Of a stretch of 64,000 bases of DNA, positions 27,804 through 39,644 are shown piece by piece (the stretch's first letter is position 1; every line of letters begins with the position of its first letter). The stretch comes from Gimesia fumaroli (GTDB taxonomy: Bacteria; Planctomycetota; Planctomycetia; Planctomycetales; Planctomycetaceae), in the NCBI RefSeq assembly GCF_007754425.1, contig NZ_CP037452.1, positions 4,997,164 through 5,061,163 on the forward strand, written 5' to 3'. Under the pieces are notes generated by a model that was not told where the DNA came from, searched no databases, and worked only from the letters and a program-made list of their open reading frames with translations. The position numbers were made by a program, and so were the translations under genes.

Positions 27804-28808
27804 TCAAGATTCCATTATTAAAACGCCTGTCCCATTGATTTGGTCGTTTTTCAAATCGTTCAAGGCCCGGTTCGCATCTTGTAATGAATAAGTTGTGATG
27901 TGAGGACGGATTGGAATTTCAGCGGCTTCCAACAACAGTTCTTGACCATCGATTCTGGTGTTCGCTGTGACAGATCGCAAATTGCGTTCATAAAACAACG
28001 TTTCCTCATAATTCAACTGAGGAATGTCAGACATATAAATTCCCGCCAGCGCCAGCGTGCCCCCCTTTTCGAGTTGTTTTAAAGCAGCAGGGACAAGTTC
28101 ACCAGCAGGTGCAAATATAATCGCCGAGTGAACTTTGACGGGTATCTGTTCGGCTCGTTCCCCCGCCCAGACCGCTCCCATTTCACGTGCCAGTTTACGA
28201 TGCTTTTCCCCACGTGTGACAACAAAAACATCACAGCCTCGGTGCAGGGCAATTTGAATCACCACATGTGCGCTGGAACCAAATCCATAAATCCCCAATC
28301 GCTCACCCGGCTTTAATTCACTTCGATTTAAGGCACGATAACCAATAATTCCCGCACAGAGTAAGGGCGTTGCCTCGGTATCACTGAAGACGTCCGGAAT
28401 TGCATACGCATAAGCTTCGAGTACCACGGCCAGTTCGGCATAGCCTCCATCGGCATGATAACCGGTGAAATGGGACTGCTCACATAGATTCTCGCGCCCG
28501 GTTTGGCAAAACTCGCAAATACCACAGGTACTGCGCAACCAGGCAATCCCAACTCGATCACCGATTTGAAAACGCTTGCAAGCCGACCCCATTTTAATGA
28601 TTGTCCCCACCACCTGATGCCCCGGGATAATGGGAGACTTTGTTTCTGGCAAATCTCCCTCAATCACATGCAAATCAGTTCGGCAAATTGCACAACAATG
28701 CACGCGAATCAGAATTTCCTTTGGTCCCGGCTCAGGTGCAGGAACATCGACCAGCGATAAAGGAGAACGACTGATGTCAGCACGCTGATTCAGTACCATG
28801 GCTTTCAT
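27804..28808 (-). CDS. Zinc-dependent alcohol dehydrogenase (MDR family)
   Basis: 334 residues. GroES-like domain with catalytic-zinc Cys42 (CCAICRTDLH) and His63 (PGHQVVG; the usual GHE Glu is Gln here), and the structural zinc site CGICEFCQTGRENLC. The Rossmann domain carries YGFGSSAHVVIQIA, one substitution away from the common GxGxxG form. Reduces or oxidises alcohols/aldehydes with NAD(P)H. It begins the run of redox and energy genes that fills the next 30 kb. Confidence 0.9.
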   Translation of the reverse strand: MKAMVLNQRADISRSPLSLVDVPAPEPGPKEILIRVHCCAICRTDLHVIEGDLPETKSPIIPGHQVVGTIIKMGSACKRFQIGDRVGIAWLRSTCGICEFCQTGRENLCEQSHFTGYHADGGYAELAVVLEAYAYAIPDVFSDTEATPLLCAGIIGYRALNRSELKPGERLGIYGFGSSAHVVIQIALHRGCDVFVVTRGEKHRKLAREMGAVWAGERAEQIPVKVHSAIIFAPAGELVPAALKQLEKGGTLALAGIYMSDIPQLNYEETLFYERNLRSVTANTRIDGQELLLEAAEIPIRPHITTYSLQDANRALNDLKNDQINGTGVLIMES

Positions 28809-28873
28809 CAGGGCTTTTTCTCCATCATACTGATATTCGTCAAAGGGACTTCATTCCCGATTCAGTTTTAACA

Positions 28874-29329
28874 TTAATGAGAAGATGACTTGTCGAATGC
28901 TTCCTGGACCAGTTGGATTTCCCGATTTTCATGTTCCCGGAGATCGGCCAGCAATTTCTCAAACTCCTGGAATGCACCGTTCCAGTTTTTAAAAGGTGGT
29001 TCCGGATCTTTGAGACGTGCAATAAAATCATCAATCCGGCCTAAAATCGTAGAATGTTTCTCTTTGAAATCAGGTACCATGATGCAAAAACCAGGTGATT
29101 CATCTAACACCGGCTTAAAGTAGCCTTCCTGCTCTTCGTCTTCGAAGTGCTTGGCCAGCAGTTCACGAAATCGCTCCACTCGGGTTCCCATCTCACCGAA
29201 TTTGGGCAATCCACGTTCATCGAGCTCGGTCCACCAGTCATTTAACTCTTTCATGTGCGTCAGGATTTGCTCATGCTCATCCAACAGATACTGCAAATGC
29301 TCGTGGGAATTCATGTTTTTGTTCATCAT
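28874..29329 (-). CDS. Hemerythrin-like domain protein
   Basis: About 151 residues forming a four-helix bundle with conserved diiron ligands: His in HEQILTHM, His/Glu in HFEDEEQEGYF, His in KEKHSTIL and His/Glu in LREHENREIQ. Members bind O2 or sense oxygen and reactive species. A strong AAGGAGGA lies only a few nt from the first ATG, so the second or third ATG (29326, 29314) may be the real start. Its position beside PEP synthase and an alcohol dehydrogenase suits an oxygen-sensing or -scavenging role. Confidence 0.87.
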   Translation of the reverse strand: MMNKNMNSHEHLQYLLDEHEQILTHMKELNDWWTELDERGLPKFGEMGTRVERFRELLAKHFEDEEQEGYFKPVLDESPGFCIMVPDFKEKHSTILGRIDDFIARLKDPEPPFKNWNGAFQEFEKLLADLREHENREIQLVQEAFDKSSSH

Positions 29330-29379
29330 CTCCTCCTTTTCCGGTTCGTTTTATTATTATCATTCTGTTTGCGATATAT

Positions 29380-31803
29380 TTATGACACGCTGACTTTTTC
29401 CCCCAACTCAGCCTCGACCTCGGCAATGCGTGTGACCGTTTTCAGAACGGCATCGGGATTGAGTGAAATACTGTCAATCCCCTGCTTCACCAGGAATTCT
29501 GCGATTTCAGGGTAATCACTGGGAGCCTGACCGCAGATCCCGATTTTTCTCCCCGCCCCTTTCACGCGATGAATCGCCGCTGCAAGCGAATCCATTACAG
29601 CAGGATCGCGCTCATCAAAGATGTGCGCCACCACTTCTGAATCCCGGTCAACGCCCAACGTCAATTGCGTCAGGTCATTGGAACCAATCGAAAAACCATC
29701 AAAGATTTCCGCAAATGCCTCGGCCTGAATCACATTACTCGGAATTTCACACATGATGTAGATTTCAAGGCCATCTTCTCCGCGGTGCAAGCCATGTTTG
29801 GCCATCTCTTCTAAAACTTTTTTTCCTTCGTCCACCGTACGACAGAAGGGAATCATCAGTTTCATATTCTTCAGACCCATCGTTTCACGCACCTTGCGCA
29901 TGGCCTGACACTCCAGGCCAAAGGCATCACGGTAGTGTGGGTGATAGTATCGGGAAGCCCCTCGAAACCCAATCATCGGATTCTCTTCTTTCGGCTCGTA
30001 GAGCTGGCCGCCAATCAAATTGGCGTACTCATTCGTTTTGAAATCACTCATTCGCACGATCACATCACGTGGATAAAAGGCCCCCGCAATCATGGACACG
30101 CCTTGAGCCAGCGTGTCGATAAAAAACTGAGGTTTATTTGTATAAGCGGGCGTCAGACGATCGATTTCGTCTTTTAAAGTCGGGTCCTTCAACTGGTCAT
30201 ATTCCAGAAGTGCCATCGGATGAATCCGAATGAACGAATTGATAATGAATTCCATCCGTGCCAACCCAACCCCGTTACTGGGAAGCATCGAAAGACGAAA
30301 GGCCTCATTGGGATTCCCCACGATCATCATCACGCTAGTTTTCGGCTGTGGTAATTCAGAGAGATCAACTTCATCGACGTTATAATCAAGCTGCCCCTCA
30401 TACACAAAACCGGTATCACCCTCGGCACAGGAGACGGTCACCATGGTTCCGGAAGCAATCGCGGTCGTGGCATCCTCCGCACCGACGATCGCCGGGAGCC
30501 CCAGTTCCCGGCTTACAATCGCAGCGTGACAGGTCCGGCCACCCCGGTTTGTGACAATCGCCGCCGCCTTTTTCATGATCGGTTCCCAGTCCGGATCTGT
30601 CCTGTCGGTGATTAAAACATCCCCGGGCTGTACTTCATTCAGGTTTTCCGCACTTTGAACCACGCGTGCGACGCCGTGACCGATTCGTTCCCCGACACTA
30701 TGACCTGAAGTCAGCACTGTCCCGCGCTGATTGAGATGATAAGTCTTTAACCGTTTAATCTCTTTATTCGAATGAATGGTTTCAGGTCGGGCCTGGACGA
30801 TAAATAATTCGCCTGTAACGCCATCTTTGGCCCATTCCATATCCATCGGACAGAAGTGTCCCTGCACATTGGAATAATGATCTTCAATCAAACAGGCCCA
30901 GCGTCCCAATGTCAGAATATCTTCTTCGCTGAGTGCATACTGTTTGCGATCAGCCACATCAACGGGTACATTACGGGTCATTTTCCCGCCGCCGGTATCA
31001 TAGATCAGTTTGAACTCCTTCGACCCCAGTGACTTCTTCAAAATCGGTTTATAGCCGGTTTTGAGCATCGGCTTGAATACATAATATTCATCCGGATTCA
31101 CACTTCCCTGAACGACATTTTCCCCCAACCCATAGGCGGCGTTGATTAACACCGCATCCCGAAACCCGGTTTCGGTGTCAATGGAAAACATGACCCCGGA
31201 CGAAGCCAGATCCGAACGCACCATCCGCTGAATACCAATGGAAAGTGCAATATCGAAATGGTCAAAGCCTTTTTCTGTGCGATACGAAATCGCACGATCC
31301 GTAAACAGGGATGCAAAGCAGCGACGGCAGGTATCCAGTAAGTTGGCTTCTCCCTGCACATTCAGATAAGACTCCTGCTGCCCGGCAAAACTGGCATCGG
31401 GTAAATCTTCGGCGGTCGCACTACTGCGCACAGCCACATCAATGCCTCCGGCCCGATTGTCGCTCAGACTTCGGTACGCCTGTTGAATTTCCTCCCGGAT
31501 GACTTCCGGAATTTCAGCAGAGAGAATCGCATGCCTGACCTTTAAGCCATGCTCCTGAAGATTCGTAATGTCCGAGGTATCCAGATCCTGGAGGATTTCT
31601 CGGATCTGTTGATCCAGTCCTGTCTCAGACATAAACAGACGGTACGCGGAGGCCGTCGTGGCAAATCCATTGGGTACGGAGATCCCTTTGGAATTCAAAT
31701 TGCAATACATTTCCCCCAACGAGGCATTCTTCCCTCCCACCGCAGGGACATCACCGATGCTAATTTCCTCGAACCATAAAACCTGAGGCTCCTTCGTTGT
31801 CAC
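29380..31803 (-). CDS. ppsA: Phosphoenolpyruvate synthase
   Basis: Converts pyruvate and ATP to PEP, AMP and phosphate; gluconeogenic. 807 residues with an N-terminal ATP-grasp-like domain (VGGKNASLGEM near residue 18), a central phosphohistidine domain with GGRTCHAAIVSRELG near residue 427, and a C-terminal PEP-binding barrel ending in KIGICGQAPSD with the active Cys. GTG start with AAGGAG about 9 nt upstream. Head-to-head with the N-ATPase operon. In some anaerobic bacteria and archaea the enzyme runs toward pyruvate and ATP; which direction applies here is unknown. Confidence 0.95.
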   Translation of the reverse strand: MTTKEPQVLWFEEISIGDVPAVGGKNASLGEMYCNLNSKGISVPNGFATTASAYRLFMSETGLDQQIREILQDLDTSDITNLQEHGLKVRHAILSAEIPEVIREEIQQAYRSLSDNRAGGIDVAVRSSATAEDLPDASFAGQQESYLNVQGEANLLDTCRRCFASLFTDRAISYRTEKGFDHFDIALSIGIQRMVRSDLASSGVMFSIDTETGFRDAVLINAAYGLGENVVQGSVNPDEYYVFKPMLKTGYKPILKKSLGSKEFKLIYDTGGGKMTRNVPVDVADRKQYALSEEDILTLGRWACLIEDHYSNVQGHFCPMDMEWAKDGVTGELFIVQARPETIHSNKEIKRLKTYHLNQRGTVLTSGHSVGERIGHGVARVVQSAENLNEVQPGDVLITDRTDPDWEPIMKKAAAIVTNRGGRTCHAAIVSRELGLPAIVGAEDATTAIASGTMVTVSCAEGDTGFVYEGQLDYNVDEVDLSELPQPKTSVMMIVGNPNEAFRLSMLPSNGVGLARMEFIINSFIRIHPMALLEYDQLKDPTLKDEIDRLTPAYTNKPQFFIDTLAQGVSMIAGAFYPRDVIVRMSDFKTNEYANLIGGQLYEPKEENPMIGFRGASRYYHPHYRDAFGLECQAMRKVRETMGLKNMKLMIPFCRTVDEGKKVLEEMAKHGLHRGEDGLEIYIMCEIPSNVIQAEAFAEIFDGFSIGSNDLTQLTLGVDRDSEVVAHIFDERDPAVMDSLAAAIHRVKGAGRKIGICGQAPSDYPEIAEFLVKQGIDSISLNPDAVLKTVTRIAEVEAELGEKVSVS

Positions 31804-34039
<2,236 letters not shown>

Positions 34040-34047
<8 letters not shown>

Positions 34048-34396
34048 GTCCTCCCCGGAACAAAATGGTGATTCGACTAAAGCGAACTTTGAGCCGCACC
34101 AACTTCATCTGCATAATCAGACGGAAATTGAACAACGGATTGCCGCTCAGGAAATGCGAAAACTAAAAGCCAAAAGTGAGAAACATCATACGATCTGGTT
34201 TGGACTCGGAATGTTCGGCCTGATTGGCTGGTCGGTCACAGTACCAGCAGTTGCGGGAGCAATCATCGGGATGTGGATCGATTCACGCTGGCCTTCCCGC
34301 TACTCATGGAGTTTGATGCTGCTGATCGGTGGAATTTGCTTAGGCTGCTTTAATGCCTGGAAATGGCTGCACAAAGAAGGAAATATCGAATCATGA
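34040..34396 (+). CDS. atpQ: N-ATPase accessory membrane subunit AtpQ (AtpZ/I-like)
   Basis: 118 residues from the ATG with GGAG 9-10 nt upstream. A hydrophilic, charged N-terminal half precedes two membrane helices (about 54-76 and 90-108) joined by a short loop with IDSRWPSRYSW. Matches the AtpQ position and topology of N-ATPase operons, where it is proposed to aid c-ring assembly or divalent-cation transport. The function is known only by analogy. Confidence 0.85.
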
Positions 34397-34713
34397 ATCA
34401 ACTTTTGACATTCCAGCTGATTGCGAGCTGCATTGCGGGCACGCTACTGGGAGTCCTCTTTTTCGGCGGGCTCTGGTACACCATCAAGCAACTCCCCAAA
34501 GCCAGACACCCCTGGCTCTTATTTTTGATGAGTGGGATGAGCCGAACCCTGATCACACTTGCCGGGTTCTGGTTTGTTGGAATCTGGCTCTCAGAAACGG
34601 GACGCTGGCAACGAATGGTCGCCTGCCTGCTTGGCTTTATAATCGCCCGCTATGTCTGCACGCGTCAGTTGCGACCGGACAATTCGACAATTTCAGGAGA
34701 AACATTTTCATGA
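34393..34713 (+). CDS. atpR: N-ATPase accessory membrane subunit AtpR
   Basis: 106 residues, three membrane helices. The conserved Arg of SGMSRTLITLAGFW in the middle helix is the AtpR feature thought to face the c-ring carboxylates. Start ATG overlaps the atpQ stop (ATGA), and the stop overlaps the atpB start in the same manner. An upstream in-frame ATG at 34363 lies within atpQ and is not chosen. Confidence 0.87.
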   Translation: MNQLLTFQLIASCIAGTLLGVLFFGGLWYTIKQLPKARHPWLLFLMSGMSRTLITLAGFWFVGIWLSETGRWQRMVACLLGFIIARYVCTRQLRPDNSTISGETFS

Positions 34714-35438
34714 ATATTTCTCCCGATGAACCGCTCTGGCAATGGGAATTCATTATCCTGAACCGGACGATTCTATTTACCTGGCTCATCATGGCGTTGC
34801 TGGTTTTTGTATCCTGGCTGATCACACGCCGGCTCTCTTCCAGTACAAAGTTGTCTCGTGGTCAGAACCTGCTGGAAGTGCTTGTAATCGGCCTGCGCGA
34901 TCAGATTCAGGAAGTCAGCCAGCAGAACCCCGGCTCCTATCTCCCATTTATCGGAACCTTGTTCTTATTTATTGCCGTTTCCAATATTATGGCGATCGTC
35001 CCCGGCTATCATCCTCCCACCGGTTCACTTTCCACAACAGCCGCACTGGCAACGTGTGTGTTTGTGGCCGTTCCCATTTATGGCATTGCTCATCAGGGTT
35101 TTCTGGGATACATGAAACAATATATCAGGCCGTCCATTTTCATGCTGCCTTTTAATATCATCGGCGAGCTCTCACGCACATTGGCTCTGGCAGTTCGCCT
35201 TTACGGAAACATGATGAGCGGCGCTGTCATCGGTGCAATTCTGCTGGGATTTGTCCCACTGTTTGTGCCGATTCTGATGCAGGCGTTTGGATTACTGACC
35301 GGAATCATTCAGGCTTATATTTTTTCTGTCCTGGCTATGGTCTACATCGCATCTGCAACACATTCAAATCACGAAAATAACGTTAAAGAAAACGTTCCAG
35401 ACGATCACACGGAACCTGTAAATACAAAGAGCAACTGA
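34710..35438 (+). CDS. atpB: N-type ATPase Fo subunit a
   Basis: Stator channel for the coupling ion. 242 residues from the ATG overlapping the atpR stop, preceded by CAGGAGA. Five or more membrane helices; the essential Arg appears in SRTLALAVRLYGNMMSG, the invariant helix facing the rotor. The same frame is open a further 119 codons upstream but that part overlaps atpQ/atpR and has no membrane-protein character. Confidence 0.92.
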   Translation: MNISPDEPLWQWEFIILNRTILFTWLIMALLVFVSWLITRRLSSSTKLSRGQNLLEVLVIGLRDQIQEVSQQNPGSYLPFIGTLFLFIAVSNIMAIVPGYHPPTGSLSTTAALATCVFVAVPIYGIAHQGFLGYMKQYIRPSIFMLPFNIIGELSRTLALAVRLYGNMMSGAVIGAILLGFVPLFVPILMQAFGLLTGIIQAYIFSVLAMVYIASATHSNHENNVKENVPDDHTEPVNTKSN

Positions 35439-35452
35439 AAGAGGATATTTCT

Positions 35453-35731
35453 ATGGATTCAAATACGATTATTGCAGCCGTCTCCATCTTTACCGCAGGA
35501 ATCACCATTGCCCTTGGCTCAATCGGACCTGCCTTGGGTGAAGGACGGGCACTCGCCCAGGCACTGAGTGCGATCGCTCAACAACCCGATGAAGCAAGCA
35601 CCATTACTCGTACCCTGTTTGTCGGTCTGGCGATGGTGGAATCAACGGCAATTTACTGTTTCGTGATTTCCATGATTTTGATTTTTGCGAATCCGTTCTG
35701 GAACTACTTTCTGCAGGCAAACGGCGGTTGA
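35453..35731 (+). CDS. atpE: N-type ATPase Fo subunit c
   Basis: 92-residue hairpin forming the rotor ring. Helix 1 contains GPALGEG with Glu30; helix 2 contains MVESTAIY with Glu63, Ser64, Thr65 and Tyr68. The E-S-T-x-x-Y cluster is the Na+-binding signature of sodium-type rings, and a second carboxylate at the helix-1 position (Gln in Ilyobacter) is usual in N-ATPases. Whether Na+ or H+ is carried cannot be decided from sequence alone. Confidence 0.93.
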   Translation: MDSNTIIAAVSIFTAGITIALGSIGPALGEGRALAQALSAIAQQPDEASTITRTLFVGLAMVESTAIYCFVISMILIFANPFWNYFLQANGG

Positions 35732-35761
35732 TCATTTTGAAATAGAAGTCAGGATTAAACT

Positions 35762-36559
35762 ATGGCCATTGATTGGTTTACTTTTACCGCTCAGATTCTC
35801 AACTTCCTGGTCCTGGTCTGGTTGTTATCGCACTTCCTCTATAAACCGATCCTCAACGCCATGCAGGAACGGGAACAGAAGATTGCAACAGAGCATGAGA
35901 ATGCAATCAAGCTTCAGCAACAGGCAGAATCCGAAGCAGCAACCTATAAAGAGAAAACAGAGCAACTGGCCCATGCAAAAGATGAATTACTGGCCGACGC
36001 AGGAAAAGATATTCAACGCTGGCGTGAGGAACATCTGACACGTGCCCGCGCCGAAGTAGATGAGGAAAAAACGGAATGGTATCGTGCTCTGCATCGGGAA
36101 CGCGAATCATTTATGCGTGAAGCCCGACTTCGCATGGCGGGCCATATCCATCATATGAGCCAATGTGTTTTAAAAGAACTCGCCAATACGGATTTGCAAC
36201 AACAGACGATTCAGGTGTTTCTTGACCGAATCAAAGGAATTGACGAGCAACAAAAAAAACAATTCATTTCCCTGCTCGAATCAACACAAAATCGCATCTT
36301 GGTGGAAAGTGCGTTTGCCCTGAGTCAAGCAGACCGTAAAAAGATCACTTCATTCGTGCATGAATTTCTAAGCACCGATGTCGACATCGATTTTGAGGAA
36401 AAGCCCGAACTGATTTGTGGAATTGACTTTCATGTCGGAGGTTACAAAATTGCCTGGAATATCCAGGAACCGCTTGAGGAACTGGAAGAGGAGTTTGTTC
36501 AATCGCTGAATGAAGTGATTACGCTGGAATCAGGAATAGAAGTCCCCTCAACATCGTAA
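35762..36559 (+). CDS. atpF: N-type ATPase fused b/delta subunit
   Basis: 265 residues, much longer than a normal b subunit. One N-terminal membrane helix (about 8-28), a long charged coiled coil to about 170, then a C-terminal part that ends ELICGIDFHVGGYKIAWNIQEPLEEL, which reads like the C-terminal domain of subunit delta. No separate atpH is present, consistent with fusion of peripheral-stalk functions in N-ATPases. 30 bp downstream of atpE. Confidence 0.87.
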   Translation: MAIDWFTFTAQILNFLVLVWLLSHFLYKPILNAMQEREQKIATEHENAIKLQQQAESEAATYKEKTEQLAHAKDELLADAGKDIQRWREEHLTRARAEVDEEKTEWYRALHRERESFMREARLRMAGHIHHMSQCVLKELANTDLQQQTIQVFLDRIKGIDEQQKKQFISLLESTQNRILVESAFALSQADRKKITSFVHEFLSTDVDIDFEEKPELICGIDFHVGGYKIAWNIQEPLEELEEEFVQSLNEVITLESGIEVPSTS

Positions 36560-36609
36560 CCAGAAATGTGTATTCAAACAGGCTGACTGAACCATATTGA
36601 AAGTATGAT

Positions 36610-38157
36610 ATGTCGATTTCTCCCGAGATCAAAGCACTCCTCGATCGTACCTTTGAAAAATTTGATGGTGTGCTGGCAGAGCATAATTTTGAGCCACAAC
36701 CGATCGAAGTCGGCAAAGTCACGTACGTCGGTCGCAGCCATGCACGCGTCAGCGGCTTACCCAATGTCCAATCGGAAGAACTGTTGCAGTTCCCCAACCA
36801 CGTTCTCGGCCTGGCATTAAACCTGGACGTAGATGAAGTCGGCGTCGTCTTACTGGACCACAGCGAACAACTGACAGCCGGCGATGAAGTAAGGCGGACC
36901 CACCGCCTGCTGGATGTGCCTGTCGGCGAATCATTAATCGGACGCGTCATTGATCCCGTAGGCCGTCCACTGGATGGTCATGGGCCGGTTTCTGCAGCTG
37001 AGCGCAGACCTTATGAACGAGATCCCGCTTCGATTACCGACCGTGCGCCGGTGACCGTTCCTCTACAAACCGGTATCAAAGTCATTGATGCATTAATTCC
37101 CATCGGTCGTGGTCAACGAGAACTGATTCTGGGAGATCGACAAACGGGAAAAACCGCTGTCGCCATTGATACGATTATCAATCAACATAATAAAGATGTA
37201 ATTTGCATTTACTGCGCGATTGGCCAGCGCAATACGGCAGTCGCTAAAGTGATTGACGATCTGCGAAATCATGGTGCTCTTGAATATACGGCTGTGGTCG
37301 TTGCTGAAAGCGATGCGCCCCCCGGCCTGCAGTTTGTCGCACCTTACGCAGCGACAACGCTGGGCGAATATTTCATGGATCAGGGAAAAGATGTACTCGT
37401 TGTCTACGATGATCTCACTTCCCATGCGCGCTCGTATCGCGAATTATCACTGCTGTTGAGACGACCTCCGGGACGGGAAGCATTCCCCGGCGACATTTTT
37501 TATCTGCATTCCCGTCTGCTGGAACGTTCGACGCATTTAAAAGATTCTTTGGGTGGCGGTTCCCTGACAGCACTGCCGATCGCGGAAACCGAAGCCCAAA
37601 ACCTGTCTGCCTATATTCCGACAAATCTGATCTCGATTACCGATGGCCAGATTTATCTTTCACCTCATCTCTTTCAAAAAGGGATTTTGCCCGCAGTCGA
37701 TGTCGGCAGATCGGTGTCCCGTGTCGGTGGTAAAACACAGCTCCCCGCTTATCGCGCCGTAGCTGGCGACTTAAGGCTCTCTTACAGCCAGTTTGAAGAG
37801 CTGGAAGCATTTTCCCGGTTTAGCAGTCGACTGGATGAAGAAACGCTGGCCACACTCGAACGAGGTCGCCGGGTTCGTGAAATATTCAAACAGCCCCAAT
37901 ATGAAACGCTTTCCGTCCCCGAACAGATTACCGTGTTACTGGCAATGGCCGGAGGCGCATTTGACGAGACCGATTTATCTCAGATTCGAAAAACAGAAGA
38001 GTTCGTGCAAAAAATCCTGATCAATGATTTTCCAGACCTGAGTGAGGCAATTCAGGAAGGCCATAAACTCACTGAAGAAAATCAACAAACGATTATTAAT
38101 ACTGCCAAAGAACTCATTCACAAATTTCATCACAAAACTCCTGAAGACAGTCCGTAA
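36610..38157 (+). CDS. atpA: N-type ATPase F1 subunit alpha
   Basis: 515 residues. P-loop [15 protein letters not shown], the conserved [42 protein letters not shown] and [13 protein letters not shown] (arginine finger region) are intact. Non-catalytic nucleotide-binding subunit. In this operon it comes after atpF, so alpha and beta genes are separated, as in other N-ATPases. Confidence 0.95.
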   Translation: MSISPEIKALLDRTFEKFDGVLAEHNFEPQPIEVGKVTYVGRSHARVSGLPNVQSEELLQFPNHVLGLALNLDVDEVGVVLLDHSEQLTAGDEVRRTHRLLDVPVGESLIGRVIDPVGRPLDGHGPVSAAERRPYERDPASITDRAPVTVPLQTGIKVIDALIPIGRGQRELILGDRQTGKTAVAIDTIINQHNKDVICIYCAIGQRNTAVAKVIDDLRNHGALEYTAVVVAESDAPPGLQFVAPYAATTLGEYFMDQGKDVLVVYDDLTSHARSYRELSLLLRRPPGREAFPGDIFYLHSRLLERSTHLKDSLGGGSLTALPIAETEAQNLSAYIPTNLISITDGQIYLSPHLFQKGILPAVDVGRSVSRVGGKTQLPAYRAVAGDLRLSYSQFEELEAFSRFSSRLDEETLATLERGRRVREIFKQPQYETLSVPEQITVLLAMAGGAFDETDLSQIRKTEEFVQKILINDFPDLSEAIQEGHKLTEENQQTIINTAKELIHKFHHKTPEDSP

Positions 38158-38158
38158 G

Positions 38159-39061
38159 ATGCAAGACCTGGAAACATTAAAGCGGAGTATTGATAGCACC
38201 AGAGATTTGCAGTCCGTCGTACGCACCATGAAAACTCTGGCAGCGGTCAGTATTCGACAGTATGAACAGGCCGTAGACTCACTGGAAGATTACTCGGAAA
38301 CGGTCGAACAGGGGCTCAAAATGGTACTCTGGGATCTGGAGCGGGAAACCAGTCTCTCAGAGTTACATACAGATGGGGCTACCGGCATTATTATTTTTGG
38401 ATCTGATCAGGGAATGTGCGGGCAATTCAATGAGCAGATTGCTTTGTACGCTTCTGAATATTTTTCTGATGACAATTTGAGATTGGATCAATTCGCCTGG
38501 ATGGTGATCGGCTCCCGCATCCAGGGAAAAATACAGGATACGGGTGTCGACGTCGATTTCGAGTTCACTCTACCGGGCTCCGCTACAAGCATCGCCCCCC
38601 TGGTCACTGATATCCTGACCAACATTGATCAGTGGCGTCACCAGCGACGTTTAGGACGCATCTTTATTTTCTACAACCAGCGTGTTTCAGCCTCGACCTA
38701 CAAACCGCATGCGTTACAGCTACTCCCGATTGATCCGGAACGGTTTTTCCGCCATCAAGAACGAAGCTGGCCTTCACGCACGCTCCCCCTGTTTACGATG
38801 AATCGCAGTGTTCTCCTCTCGCGGCTGATTCGCCAGTATCTTTTCGTCTCGTTGTTTCGCGCCTGTGCGGAATCGCTGGCGGGTGAAAATGCCAGCCGAA
38901 TCGCCTCCATGCAGGCTGCCGAACGCAATATCAAAGAACGACTCGTAAATCTGCAATCAGACTTTAATCAACAGCGACAGACTTCGATAACAGAAGAATT
39001 ACTTGATGTCGTCACGGGATTCGAAGCCTTGAAAGATTCCAAATTGAACGAATCAGGATAA
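38159..39061 (+). CDS. atpG: N-type ATPase F1 subunit gamma
   Basis: 300 residues from the ATG one base after the atpA stop; the frame is open upstream but that overlaps atpA. The N-terminal helix LKRSIDSTRDLQSVVRTMKTLAAVSIRQYEQAV and C-terminal helix MQAAERNIKERLVNLQSDFNQQRQTSITEELLDVVTGFEAL form the rotating shaft. The middle contains FGSDQGMCGQFNEQ, the family's SDRGLCGxxN equivalent. Divergent from housekeeping gamma, as expected for N-type. Last gene of the operon. Confidence 0.92.
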   Translation: MQDLETLKRSIDSTRDLQSVVRTMKTLAAVSIRQYEQAVDSLEDYSETVEQGLKMVLWDLERETSLSELHTDGATGIIIFGSDQGMCGQFNEQIALYASEYFSDDNLRLDQFAWMVIGSRIQGKIQDTGVDVDFEFTLPGSATSIAPLVTDILTNIDQWRHQRRLGRIFIFYNQRVSASTYKPHALQLLPIDPERFFRHQERSWPSRTLPLFTMNRSVLLSRLIRQYLFVSLFRACAESLAGENASRIASMQAAERNIKERLVNLQSDFNQQRQTSITEELLDVVTGFEALKDSKLNESG

Positions 39062-39118
39062 AATAGAAATCGTAAAAGTGACTCATTCAAACACCTACCT
39101 CATAGAAAGCGCAAACCC

Positions 39119-39625
39119 ATGAACGATCCTAAACAATCACCTCATGCCAAGAATTTTATGACACACTACGTGGAAGTAGTGACGCCCGACATGACTCTCA
39201 CCGAGGTCATTCGCTTCTTACTGAAACATAAACTTTCGAACGCACCTGTAGCTGAAATCAAGCATGACAAGAAATTTCTCCTGGGCTTTATCTCAGAAGG
39301 CGATTGTCTGAAGGCAGTTTCCAATGAACTCTTTTTTGGTAACCCCAGTCCGCCACAAAGTGCGAAAACCATCATGACCGCGCATCCAATCTGTATCGCC
39401 CCTGAAACCGAACTGTTTTCAATTGTCTCTATTTTCACGAGCCATAACGTCCATCATCTACCGGTCGTAGAAAACGGAGAACTGCTAGGCATCGTCAGTC
39501 GCTCTGATATTCTGAAAGAGATGGAAACCTACTACAGTCAAATCGTGCATACGAGTGATCACGAACGGCAATTACGCGATACCTCGCAGATCATGAATCT
39601 CAGATTTAATATTGACCGTGGTTAA
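39119..39625 (+). CDS. CBS-domain protein
   Basis: 168 residues with two CBS motifs (about residues 10-70 and 80-140: MTHYVEVVTPDMTLTEVIRFL, IMTAHPICIAPETELFSIVSIF, HHLPVVENGELLGIVSRSDIL). CBS pairs bind adenine nucleotides and report energy charge. It lies 57 bp after atpG on the same strand, so may be co-regulated with the ATPase, and is convergent with the hydrogenase/hyp operon. Confidence 0.9.
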   Translation: MNDPKQSPHAKNFMTHYVEVVTPDMTLTEVIRFLLKHKLSNAPVAEIKHDKKFLLGFISEGDCLKAVSNELFFGNPSPPQSAKTIMTAHPICIAPETELFSIVSIFTSHNVHHLPVVENGELLGIVSRSDILKEMETYYSQIVHTSDHERQLRDTSQIMNLRFNIDRG

Positions 39626-39644
39626 AGCCTTCTGAAAACACGGA

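Noticed and set aside
34353..34709. N-terminal extension of the atpB frame by 119 codons
   Set aside because: It overlaps atpQ and atpR, which have clear family features, and the extension lacks subunit-a character. The ATG at 34710 overlaps the atpR stop and has a good RBS.
38042..38158. Upstream extension of the atpG frame
   Set aside because: Lies within the atpA 3' end; subunit gamma homology begins at the ATG at 38159.
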